64,000 bases of DNA from NCBI RefSeq assembly GCF_009659535.1, contig NZ_VJZZ01000012.1:124001-188000 (forward strand). Direction: 5' to 3'. Source of the stretch: Aggregicoccus sp. 17bor-14 (GTDB lineage: Bacteria; Myxococcota; Myxococcia; Myxococcales; Myxococcaceae). How positions within the stretch are numbered: the first letter of the stretch is position 1; the number at the start of each line of letters is the position of its first letter. Position numbers and translations under genes: made by a program. The notes under the pieces are model-generated. The model made no database searches. It was given only the letters and a program-made list of their open reading frames with translations, and had not been told where the DNA came from. Positions 57,254 through 64,000 of this stretch are shown piece after piece.

Positions 57254-58006
57254 CTACTGGAAGTTGCCCTGGCCCGTGTAGAGCTGGGCCCCGGCCGTGT
57301 AGCTGGGGAAGTCGTCCACGTGCTGCTGGCCGTCCACGGCGGTGAGGCGCACGGAGAAGGCGCCGAGCCCGATGCCGTCGTCGTCGTTGAAGGTGCCGTC
57401 CGTCTCGCGCCGCAGCGTCTGCCAGCTCGGGTTCTTGCTGCTCTTCACCTCCACCTTGGAGAGCGGCAGGCGCGCATCGCGCACCCAGAAGCTGGTCCAG
57501 TCCTGGTGGCTGCCGCTCTGGAACTGGTAGCGCACGGCCTGGCCGTCCGGGCACTTGGCCACCTGCCAGGTGATGGGGGGCGTGGGGTCGCTCTCGCCCT
57601 GCGTGAGCAGCGAGTACAGCGTCTGGCTCGTGTCCAGGTAGCCCTCGCCCGTGGTGTCCCCGAAGGTGACGACCCTGCCCACGGCCTGCTTCCCGGACGC
57701 CGTGGTGAGGAGGACGCACGCGTCGCAGAGGTTCTCCGTATTGGGGATGAGGTTGCTCAGCCCCACGAGCAGCTCGCCCATGTCCTGCTGCACCTGGGAG
57801 GGGTAGGGGCTGCAGGCGTTGTGGAAGGAGCCCGTCCACTCCACCGGGCCCAGGTACAGCTTGCCCGAGTAGGTCTTGCCGAAGGGCTGCACGTCGCCGG
57901 CCTGGGCCGCCGGGCCGCCGCCGCCCTCGTCGCCGCCGCCGCTGCACGCAGCGAGGGCGAGGGTGCCGAGGAGACCGGAGAGGAGGAGCGCGGGAGAGGG
58001 TCGCAT
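57254..58006 (-). CDS. expansin-like lipoprotein
   Basis: A 250-residue lipoprotein (lipobox LALAAC, Cys20) with a Gly-rich linker. The rest aligns along its length with bacterial expansins of the EXLX1/YoaJ type, as I recall them. A barwin-like double-psi barrel (about 40-140; VGRVVTFGDTTGEGYLDTSQTLY) is followed by a C-terminal Ig-like domain (about 145-250). That domain begins ITWQVAKCPDGQAVRYQFQS, continues QDWTSFWVRDARLPLSKVEV and ends DFPSYTAGAQLYTGQGNF. Expansins loosen cellulose or peptidoglycan contacts without hydrolysis. The Asp in GYLDTSQ matches a conserved key Asp. One Trp of the Ig-surface pair appears replaced. Convergent with the TPR gene (3 bases). Confidence 0.78.
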   Translation of the reverse strand: MRPSPALLLSGLLGTLALAACSGGGDEGGGGPAAQAGDVQPFGKTYSGKLYLGPVEWTGSFHNACSPYPSQVQQDMGELLVGLSNLIPNTENLCDACVLLTTASGKQAVGRVVTFGDTTGEGYLDTSQTLYSLLTQGESDPTPPITWQVAKCPDGQAVRYQFQSGSHQDWTSFWVRDARLPLSKVEVKSSKNPSWQTLRRETDGTFNDDDGIGLGAFSVRLTAVDGQQHVDDFPSYTAGAQLYTGQGNFQ

Positions 58007-58086
58007 AGGGGCCCAGACCCTAGTGCGCTGCGCCCGGTGCGGGTCAACCCCACGCACCCTGCCTGCCCGGCCGGCGACCGCGACAC

Positions 58087-58131
58087 TTGACGGCGGCCGC
58101 GAAAAGGGAATGATTAATTCGCTTTTCGCGG
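58087..58131 (+). promoter_or_regulatory. promoter with 35-base palindromic operator before amidase-tetR operon
   Basis: TTGACG (58087-58092) with AATGAT 16 bases on is a good promoter. Overlapping it is a perfect 10-bp inverted repeat, CCGCGAAAAG (58097-58106) and CTTTTCGCGG (58122-58131), with an inner GAAT/ATTC pair: an A/T-rich operator-like site in a very GC-rich region. The TetR regulator encoded second in the operon is the obvious candidate to bind it. Confidence 0.7.
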
Positions 58132-58153
58132 TTCACGGAGCAGGAGGTGTCCC

Positions 58154-59569
58154 ATGGCGAAGCTCGGTGGTCTCTCGCGCCTGGACGGCGTGGCGCAGGC
58201 GGAACTCGTGGCAAAGGGCGAGGTCAGTGCGGCGGAGCTCCTGGAGGCGTGCGCGGAGCGCCTCGCAGCGCTCGAGCCGCTCTTGCACACGGTGGTGACG
58301 CTGGACCTCGAGCGCGCGCGCGGCGTGCGGCCCGCGGCGGGGCCCTTCTCGGGCGTGCCCTTCCTGGTGAAGGACGTGACGCCGTACCCCGGCCTGCGCT
58401 GGGGTCTCGGCTCGCGGCTCTTCGCGAAGAACCTGGCCGCGCCCCCCACGCCCTACGCCGCTCGAATCGACGCGGCGGGCCTGGTGACGGTCGGCAAGAG
58501 CGCGACGTCGGAGCTGGGCATGCTGGGCAGCACCGAGACGCTCGCAGAGGGCGTCACCCACAACCCGTGGGACCTGTCCCTCTCGGCCTCGGGCTCCTCG
58601 GGAGGCGCGGCGGCCGCCGTGGCCGCGGGGCTGGTGCCCTTCGCGCACGCGAGCGACGGCGGGGGCTCGGTGCGCATCCCCGCCTCGGTGTGCGGCCTGT
58701 TCGGGCTCAAGCCGAGCCGCGGCCGCTGCGTGCCGGCGAGCCTCGGGCCCTCCGACTTCGGCGCGCTGGTGAGCGAGCACTGCGTGAGCCGCTCGGTGCG
58801 AGACAGCGCGCTCTTCCTCTCCCTCACCGAGGACCGCGAGGGGCCGCTCGCGCCGTTGGGCTTCGTGCGCGAGCCGCTGCGCCGCAGGCTTCGCATCGGG
58901 ACCTGGACGCGCACGCTGATGGGCGAGGAGCCCACGCCCGAGGTGCGCCGGGCCTACGACGAGGCGGTGGCGCTGTGCACGGAGCTCGGCCACGAGGTGC
59001 AGCCCGTGGTGCCTCCGGACATCGACGGGGCGGCGCTGAGGGACGGCTTCTTCCTCATGGGCGGCGCGGCGGTCGCCGGCGTGGTGCAGATGATGGGGCA
59101 GATGCGCGGAGCGCCCGTGCAGCGCGGGGAGCTCGAGCCCTTCACCTGGGCGCTGGTGGAGGAGCTGCAGCGCCTCGGGCCGGACGCCCTGCCCACGGCG
59201 CGCGCCGCCTTCGCCGCCTGCGCCGAGCGCTACCTCGCGGCGGTGAAGGGCTTCGAAGTCATCCTCACCCCCACGCTGGCCACCGCGCCCTGGCGCCTCG
59301 GCCACCTCTCGCCCGTGCTGCCGCGCGAGGAGCTGCTGCGCCGCACGGCGGCGAGCGTGGGCTACACGCCCATCCACAACATCGCGGGCCTGCCGGGGAT
59401 GAGCGTGCCGCTGCACTGGACGCCCGAGGGGCTGCCCATCGGCACGCACTTCGCGGCGGGCCTGGGTGAGGAGCGCCTGCTGCTGGAGCTCGCGTACCAG
59501 CTGGAGGAGGCGCGCCCGTGGCATCATCGCTGGGCCCCCTTCTCCTACCCCCGCCTCTTCGAGCGCTGA
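58154..59569 (+). CDS. amidase signature family enzyme (6-aminohexanoate-hydrolase/GatA-like)
   Basis: A 471-residue amidase. The Ser-cisSer-Lys triad is K73 (GVPFLVKDVTP), S148 (SASGSSGGAAAAVAAGL) and S172 (SDGGGSVRIPAS); the 24-residue spacing between the two serines is canonical. The overall pattern, with GVTHNPWDLSLSASGSSGG and HNIAGLPGMSVPLHWTPEGL, resembles nylon-oligomer hydrolase-type amidases more than GatA, and no gatB/gatC neighbours exist. The ATG is preceded by AGGAGGTG. First gene of an operon with a TetR regulator whose ATG overlaps this stop. Confidence 0.93.
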   Translation: MAKLGGLSRLDGVAQAELVAKGEVSAAELLEACAERLAALEPLLHTVVTLDLERARGVRPAAGPFSGVPFLVKDVTPYPGLRWGLGSRLFAKNLAAPPTPYAARIDAAGLVTVGKSATSELGMLGSTETLAEGVTHNPWDLSLSASGSSGGAAAAVAAGLVPFAHASDGGGSVRIPASVCGLFGLKPSRGRCVPASLGPSDFGALVSEHCVSRSVRDSALFLSLTEDREGPLAPLGFVREPLRRRLRIGTWTRTLMGEEPTPEVRRAYDEAVALCTELGHEVQPVVPPDIDGAALRDGFFLMGGAAVAGVVQMMGQMRGAPVQRGELEPFTWALVEELQRLGPDALPTARAAFAACAERYLAAVKGFEVILTPTLATAPWRLGHLSPVLPREELLRRTAASVGYTPIHNIAGLPGMSVPLHWTPEGLPIGTHFAAGLGEERLLLELAYQLEEARPWHHRWAPFSYPRLFER

Positions 59570-60195
59570 TGCCCCAGGTCCTCAAAGACGACGTGCGCGA
59601 GCGCATCCTCGCCTCGGCGCTCGAGGCCTTCGCGGCCCAGGGCTACCTGGGCGCGACGATGGCGGGCATCGCCCAGCGCGCGGGGCTGGGCACCGCGAGC
59701 CTGTACCGCTACTACCCGGGCAAGGAGGAGCTGCTGGATGCCGTCGTGACGCCCGCGCTGGCCGAGCGCTTCGAGGCGCTGCTCGAGCGCCGCGTGAAGG
59801 CGCTCGCCCAGCTCGCGCTCTCGCACCCGGCGCCGCCGCCGGACGACGAGGGCGACCAGATGCTGCGCTTCTGGGTGGAGCACCGGCTCGCGGTGGTGGT
59901 GCTGCTGGACCGCGCCGAGGGCACCCCGTACGCGCCCTTCGGCGAGCGCTTCGTGCAGCTGCTCGTCTCCGCCACGCTCGCGCAGCTGCGCGCCTCGCAG
60001 CCGGGCCTGCGGGTGAGCCCCGCGGCGCGCTTCGTGCTCACGCGCATCTTCGAGAACACGCGGCGCATGCTGGCGGCCATCCTCGAGGCCCACCCGGACG
60101 AGCGCGCGCTGCGCGAGGCCATCGCGGGCTTCTGGAGCTACCAGATTCCAGGCCTGCGCGGCTTCGCCGCCTGGCTCGGCGTGCGCGTGAGCTGA
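59569..60195 (+). CDS. TetR family transcriptional regulator
   Basis: A 208-residue repressor. The N-terminal HTH (about 10-55; RERILASALEAFAAQGYLGA, TMAGIAQRAGLGTASLYRYYPGKEELL) is typical of TetR. The C-terminal ligand-binding region (about 65-205) is family-variable. The ATG overlaps the amidase stop in TGATG, so the genes are translationally coupled. It is likely an autorepressor of the amidase operon acting at the palindrome at 58097-58131; the ligand may be an amide substrate or product. Confidence 0.93.
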   Translation: MPQVLKDDVRERILASALEAFAAQGYLGATMAGIAQRAGLGTASLYRYYPGKEELLDAVVTPALAERFEALLERRVKALAQLALSHPAPPPDDEGDQMLRFWVEHRLAVVVLLDRAEGTPYAPFGERFVQLLVSATLAQLRASQPGLRVSPAARFVLTRIFENTRRMLAAILEAHPDERALREAIAGFWSYQIPGLRGFAAWLGVRVS

Positions 60196-60415
60196 AGGCG
60201 CGCGCGGCGCCTGGCCGCCCCGCAGCCGAAGGGTCCGCGCTGTCTTGCGGGCGACGCGCTACGTGCCGGACATCGCAGGCCGCTCGTACCGGAGTGCGAG
60301 GCCGTGGGGTCCGCGCGCGCGGCCTGCACGCGCCGCGCGGTTGCCGCGTCTTGCACTGCACAGCCCCGCGCCCCGTGTGCACCGTCCCGGGTGGAGCAAA
60401 AAAGGGGGGACGCAC

Positions 60416-61819
60416 ATGCGGGGACTTCGCGCAGGAGGGGTGCTGGTGCTGGCGCTGCTGTGGGGCGCCTGCGGGGGGACGGCGGCGGAGGGCGGCGGGG
60501 CGCCGGTCGCGAGCACACCGCCGCCCGCGGGCACGCTGACGCAGGAGGTGCACGCGAGCGCGCTGAACCCGAGCTGGGTGCGCGCGAGCGACGCGCAGCT
60601 GCTCTACGACCACGTGGCGGTGGACGGGGCGGGCAACACCTACGTCTCGTTCCAGTACACCGGGCCGGCCTCGCTCGCCGGGCGCACGCTGCCCTGGAAC
60701 GGGGACGCCTCGGACGTGCACCTGGGCGTGGCGAAGTTCCGGCCCGGCGGCGCGCTGGTGTGGGTGCGGGGCTATGGGCCGGGGACGCCCTCCACCGACC
60801 CGTCCACGTCCTTCTTCGTGCACGCCGCCGCCCTCACGGTGACGCGCGGGGGGACGGTGTTCCTCGGGGGCGAGGCGCAGGGAAGCGGCGTGCAGGTGGG
60901 CTCGCGCACGCTGGGCAACGGCTTCTTCCTGCTCAGCCTCGGCTCCGACGGCCACCGCCGCTTCGCCCGCTCGACGCGGCCGGACGCGGGCACCACCTTC
61001 AGCTTCCTGGACTTCGCCGTGCACCGCCCGGGCGGCGGCTTCTACGCGCTCGCCTCCTTCCGCGTCCTCTCCGAGTCGCGCGCCCCGCGCCTCATGCTCA
61101 TCCGCTACGGCAACGACGGCGCGGCGCGCTGGGGCAACATCTACGAGCAGCCGGAGGGCGCGAGCGCGGAGGGCGCGCGCGTGGCCAGCGACGAGGCGGG
61201 CAACGCGTACGTGAGCGGGCTGGGCACGGGGGCGGTGACCTTCGGCGGGCCCTCCGGCAGCGGCACGATGACCCCCTTCGTCTTCTCCACCACGGGGCAG
61301 GGGAACCACCGCTGGACGCACTTCGTCGAGGCCCCCGAGGGCAGCTTCACGGATGGGCTGGTGGCGCGCGGCGGGCGCGTGGTGCTCGCCGTCACCGACG
61401 TCCCGACGGGAGTCGCAGACCTGCTGGGGCTGAGCACGGGCAACGGCGACGAGCGCTGGCGCCACGTGCTGGGGCCGTCTCGCGGCGGCATCGCCGTGGC
61501 CACCAGCACGCGCAACGAGGTGGTGACGTGCGTGTCGCACGGGGACGCCTCGGCGCTGGGCGTGCCGCGCAGCCCCTCCGTGCCGGACCCGCTGGTGACC
61601 ACCTCCTTCGTCGCGCGCTTCCGCCGCAACGACGGCCAGTTCGGGCGCGCGCGCAACCTCCAGGTGGGCTCGGGGGAGGACATCCGCACGGAGGGCTGCG
61701 CGGTGAGCGACGGGGGCTCCGTCTCGGTGATCGGCCTGTTCCGCGGCACCGCGGACTTCGGCAGCGGGCCGCTCACGAGCAGCACGCCCCGGGCCTTCCT
61801 GCTGCGGCTCACGCCCTGA
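60416..61819 (+). CDS. beta-propeller-like lipoprotein (467 aa)
   Basis: A 467-residue exported lipoprotein (lipobox LLWGAC, Cys at about 19). The body has repeats resembling SBBP-type beta-propeller blades: VDGAGNTYVSFQYTGPASLA, DEAGNAYVSGLGTGAVTFGG and SDGGSVSVIGLFRGTADFGSG, each an Asp-x-x-G-Asn-x-Tyr/Val-x-Ser turn followed by a glycine-rich strand. Such proteins are frequent in myxobacteria and of unknown function. The ATG has AAGGGGGG 6 bases upstream. The 220-base gap before it holds no recognisable gene. Confidence 0.82.
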   Translation: MRGLRAGGVLVLALLWGACGGTAAEGGGAPVASTPPPAGTLTQEVHASALNPSWVRASDAQLLYDHVAVDGAGNTYVSFQYTGPASLAGRTLPWNGDASDVHLGVAKFRPGGALVWVRGYGPGTPSTDPSTSFFVHAAALTVTRGGTVFLGGEAQGSGVQVGSRTLGNGFFLLSLGSDGHRRFARSTRPDAGTTFSFLDFAVHRPGGGFYALASFRVLSESRAPRLMLIRYGNDGAARWGNIYEQPEGASAEGARVASDEAGNAYVSGLGTGAVTFGGPSGSGTMTPFVFSTTGQGNHRWTHFVEAPEGSFTDGLVARGGRVVLAVTDVPTGVADLLGLSTGNGDERWRHVLGPSRGGIAVATSTRNEVVTCVSHGDASALGVPRSPSVPDPLVTTSFVARFRRNDGQFGRARNLQVGSGEDIRTEGCAVSDGGSVSVIGLFRGTADFGSGPLTSSTPRAFLLRLTP

Positions 61820-61897
61820 GGCGCCTGGCAGGTAGGCACGGGTGGGCAGAGGGGGCCACTTAGGGCCCCTCGCCGAAGCGCGCTACGATTGCGTACC

Positions 61898-63466
61898 GTG
61901 ACTCTGGACACCGCCCTCTTCCCCCCGCCCGCGCAGCTGCTCAAGCAGCGCGAGGGCTCGCTCGAGGAGCTGCCGCTGCCCTTGCTCCTGCACGCGCTGA
62001 TGCTGGAGGAGCGCACCTGCACCCTGGAGCTCAAGCGCCGCCAGCTCGAGAAGCGCATCACCTTCGAGGACGGCAGCCCCGTGGCCTGCGCGTCCAACCT
62101 GCTGCACGAGACGCTGGGCAAGTTCCTCGTGGAGAAGGGGCGCCTGAGCGAGGCGGACTACCAGAAGGCGCTCTCCGAGAGCGTGCAGAGCGGCCTGCAG
62201 ATGGGCGAGCTGCTGGTGAAGAAGGGGCTCATCGCGCCCTTCGATCTCTACAAGCAGCTGCAGGCGAACCTCGCCCTGAAGATCCTGGACACCTTCCGCT
62301 GGACGGACGCGCGCTTCCGCCTCATCGCGGACGTGGAGGCCCCCGCCACCAGCGTGCGCATGAACAGCGCCCAGCTGGTGCTCACCGGCGTGAGCAGCTT
62401 CATGCCCTTCGACGCGGTGGCCACCCACTTCACCTTCACCGACGAGCGCCGCTTCGCCCAGGTGCCCGGCGCCCGCGAGGCCGCCGAGGGACTCAAGCTG
62501 AGCGCGAAGGACGCGCGGCTCTTCCAGGCCCTGCGCGCCGAGCCCACCTTCGCCGAGCTGCTCGAGCGCACCGGCCTGGACACGGAGACCGTGCTGCGCC
62601 GCCTCTACGCCCTGTGCATCCTGGGCGTGGCGGGCTTCGCGGACGCGCTGCCCGCCCCTGCGCCTCGCGCCCCGGCCGCCGCCGCCGAGCCGCCGCCGCC
62701 CCCGAGCCCCGCGCCCGCGGCAGCGCCTGCGCCGGGCCCCAGGGGCGTGCCCTTCGCGGACGAGGACGAGGCGGTGCGCAACGCGCTGATGAGCGCCTTC
62801 CTGCAGCACCGCAGCCAGGACCCCTTCGGCCTGCTGGAGGTGCCCGAGGACGTGCAGGCGGTGCCGCTGCGCCGCGCCTTCCTCGCGCTCGCCGAGCGCT
62901 TCAGCCCGCTGCGCTTCGCCACCGCGGAGCTGCGCGAGAAGGCCGAGGCGCTGCTCGCCGCGTACGCGCGCGCCTACGGCGCCCTGAGCGACGTGGACCA
63001 GGCCGCGCTCTGGCGCAAGCGCCGCGCCGCCGCGCGCGAGAAGCAGGCCCAGGCCGCGAGCCGCCCCAGCACCGCGGAGCAGTTCCGCATCCGCACCGAC
63101 CTGCTGGACGGGCGCACCCAGTTCGAGGAGGGCCGCAAGCGCCTCGAGGCGGGCAACTTCCCCGGCGCCTTCGAGTACTTCGAGTACGCGTGCGACATCG
63201 AGCCGCGCAGCGTGCACCGCGCCTTCCGCGCCTGGGCGCGCTACCTGCTCAAGCCCGAGGCGCACGGCCGGCTCGTGCTCGGCGAGCTGGGCGAGCTCAC
63301 CCGCGAGGACCCCACCTGCGAGGACGCGCTGTTCTTCCTCGGCGAGGTGGCGCGCGGCGAGTCGCAGTGGGCCCAGGCCGAGGAGGCCTACCGCAAGGCC
63401 TTCAAGCTCAACCCCAAGAACCGCCGCTACGTGGAGCTCATCCAGGAGACGGGCAAGCGGCGGTAG
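61898..63466 (+). CDS. DUF4388 protein with TPR C-terminus
   Basis: A 522-residue cytosolic protein. DUF4388 (PATAN) region: about residues 28-150 (MLEERTCTLELKRRQLEKRI, LHETLGKFLVEKGRLSEADY). A second helical/winged segment follows (about 190-250), then a Pro/Ala linker. A J-like helical domain comes next (about 285-375, QDPFGLLEVPEDVQAVPLRR) without an HPD motif, and TPR repeats close the chain (FEEGRKRLEAGNFPGAFEYF, AQAEEAYRKAFKLNPKNRRY). The layout parallels the gene at 15341-17755, but the J-like region is degenerate. GTG 61898 was chosen; TTG 61889 is possible. Confidence 0.85.
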   Translation: MTLDTALFPPPAQLLKQREGSLEELPLPLLLHALMLEERTCTLELKRRQLEKRITFEDGSPVACASNLLHETLGKFLVEKGRLSEADYQKALSESVQSGLQMGELLVKKGLIAPFDLYKQLQANLALKILDTFRWTDARFRLIADVEAPATSVRMNSAQLVLTGVSSFMPFDAVATHFTFTDERRFAQVPGAREAAEGLKLSAKDARLFQALRAEPTFAELLERTGLDTETVLRRLYALCILGVAGFADALPAPAPRAPAAAAEPPPPPSPAPAAAPAPGPRGVPFADEDEAVRNALMSAFLQHRSQDPFGLLEVPEDVQAVPLRRAFLALAERFSPLRFATAELREKAEALLAAYARAYGALSDVDQAALWRKRRAAAREKQAQAASRPSTAEQFRIRTDLLDGRTQFEEGRKRLEAGNFPGAFEYFEYACDIEPRSVHRAFRAWARYLLKPEAHGRLVLGELGELTREDPTCEDALFFLGEVARGESQWAQAEEAYRKAFKLNPKNRRYVELIQETGKRR

Positions 63467-63472
63467 CCGGGC

Positions 63473-64000
63473 TCAGGGCGCCACGGTGGTGACGAAGCGG
63501 CGCCGGGTGCCCTCGACCTCGAGGATGACGGCGGGCTTCACCGCGTTGCGGTTCGCATCCAGGGACAGCGTGCCCGCGGCGCCCACGAAGTTGCGCGTGC
63601 TCGCGAGCGCGTCGCGCACCGCGGGACCGTCCAGCGAGGGCGCGCGCGAGAGCGCGGCGATGGCCACCCGCGCCGCGTCGTAGCCGAGCGCGGCGCCCGC
63701 CTCGGGCACCACCCCGTAGCGCTTGCGGTACGCCGCCACGAAGCGCTGCAGCGCGGGCGCCGGGTTGTCCAGCGCGTAGTGCGCTGAGTAATAGCTGCCC
63801 TCGAGCGCGTTGCCCGCGAGCTCCAGCAGGTGGTCGCTCTCCCACCCGTCGCCGCCGAGCAGCGGCTCGGTGAAGCCCAGCTCGCGCGCCTGGCGCGCGA
63901 TGACGCCCACCTCGCTGTAGAAGCCCGGCACGTAGAGCGCCTCGGGGCGCGCCTTGCGCAGCTGTGTGAGGGGCGCGCGGAAGTCCGTGTCCCCCTTCTG
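63473..64000 (-). CDS. branched-chain amino acid-type ABC substrate-binding protein, C-terminal part (partial)
   Basis: The last 175 residues of a periplasmic binding protein (Peripla_BP_6/LivJ type); the signal and first domain lie beyond base 64000. Visible blocks are DTDFRAPLTQLRKARPEALYVPGF, GFTEPLLGGDGW, YYSAHYALDNPAPALQRFVAAYRKRYGVVPEAGAALGYDAARV and the C-terminal DANRNAVKPAVILEVEGTRRRFV. Family members bind Leu, Ile, Val or other amino acids and amides. It converges on the DUF4388 gene with 6 bases between. Confidence 0.9.
   Translation of the reverse strand, partial: QKGDTDFRAPLTQLRKARPEALYVPGFYSEVGVIARQARELGFTEPLLGGDGWESDHLLELAGNALEGSYYSAHYALDNPAPALQRFVAAYRKRYGVVPEAGAALGYDAARVAIAALSRAPSLDGPAVRDALASTRNFVGAAGTLSLDANRNAVKPAVILEVEGTRRRFVTTVAP

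Overview
The window is about 64 kb of very GC-rich, densely packed chromosome. Gene content and style point to a myxobacterium (Myxococcales, probably the Myxococcaceae/Archangiaceae group). The signs are a complete chemosensory operon, repeated DUF4388/J-domain/TPR proteins, a GspE-N/HEAT protein with long Ala/Pro-rich linkers, many lipoproteins, and strong G/C bias at third codon positions. This taxonomic call is inference from gene content. I see no rRNA, tRNA, CRISPR array, insertion sequence or prophage. The window starts inside pyrG and ends inside a periplasmic binding protein gene.

Layout. 1-11 kb: pyrG (partial), a small Cys protein, a compact structured RNA carrying a 16-codon ORF, an ABC exporter, an aldo/keto reductase, kdsB and wecB (surface polysaccharide precursors), an RluA-type pseudouridine synthase, two amino-acid/metabolite exporters and a divergent MocR regulator. 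11-22 kb: a sirtuin, purF, a membrane-anchored ceramidase-like protein, yhbY, a large GYF/DUF4388/J/TPR protein, a lipoprotein hydrolase, a two-domain glyoxalase-fold protein, a secreted protein made of four exact six-Cys modules, and a TauE-type exporter. 22-26 kb: an operon for propionyl-CoA/methylmalonyl-CoA metabolism (biotin carboxylase, biotin carrier, methylmalonyl-CoA mutase large subunit, DUF1877). Its probable carboxyltransferase partner pccB lies at 35-36.5 kb. 27-34.6 kb: a chemosensory operon transcribed right to left (response regulator, GAF protein, cheD, cheA, MCP, cheW, cheR, cheB), in which six of the seven junctions are 4-base overlaps or gaps of 16 bases or less.

36-47 kb: a PilZ protein, a secreted protein of unknown function, a TonB-dependent receptor followed by a multi-TM histidine kinase, a convergent NtrC-type activator, and a GspE-N/HEAT protein. 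47-57 kb: an RDD membrane protein, a GlsB-type stress membrane protein, rsmE and prmA (rRNA and L11 methylation), a fused M16 peptidase, a long coiled-coil protein, hemW and a membrane TPR protein. 57-64 kb: an expansin-like lipoprotein, an amidase plus TetR operon with a large palindrome over its promoter, a beta-propeller-like lipoprotein, a second DUF4388/TPR protein and the C-terminal part of a branched-chain amino acid-type binding protein.

Most noteworthy: (i) the structured RNA at about 1235-1393 (minus strand), with a 12-nt match to the 16S rRNA tail, an SD-sequestering hairpin, a 16-aa ORF and a strong terminator; (ii) a 42-43 nt palindromic element found three times, each within 0-5 nt of a minus-strand stop codon; (iii) the four-module Cys protein; (iv) the expansin-like lipoprotein; (v) operator-like repeats at the MocR and amidase/TetR promoters.
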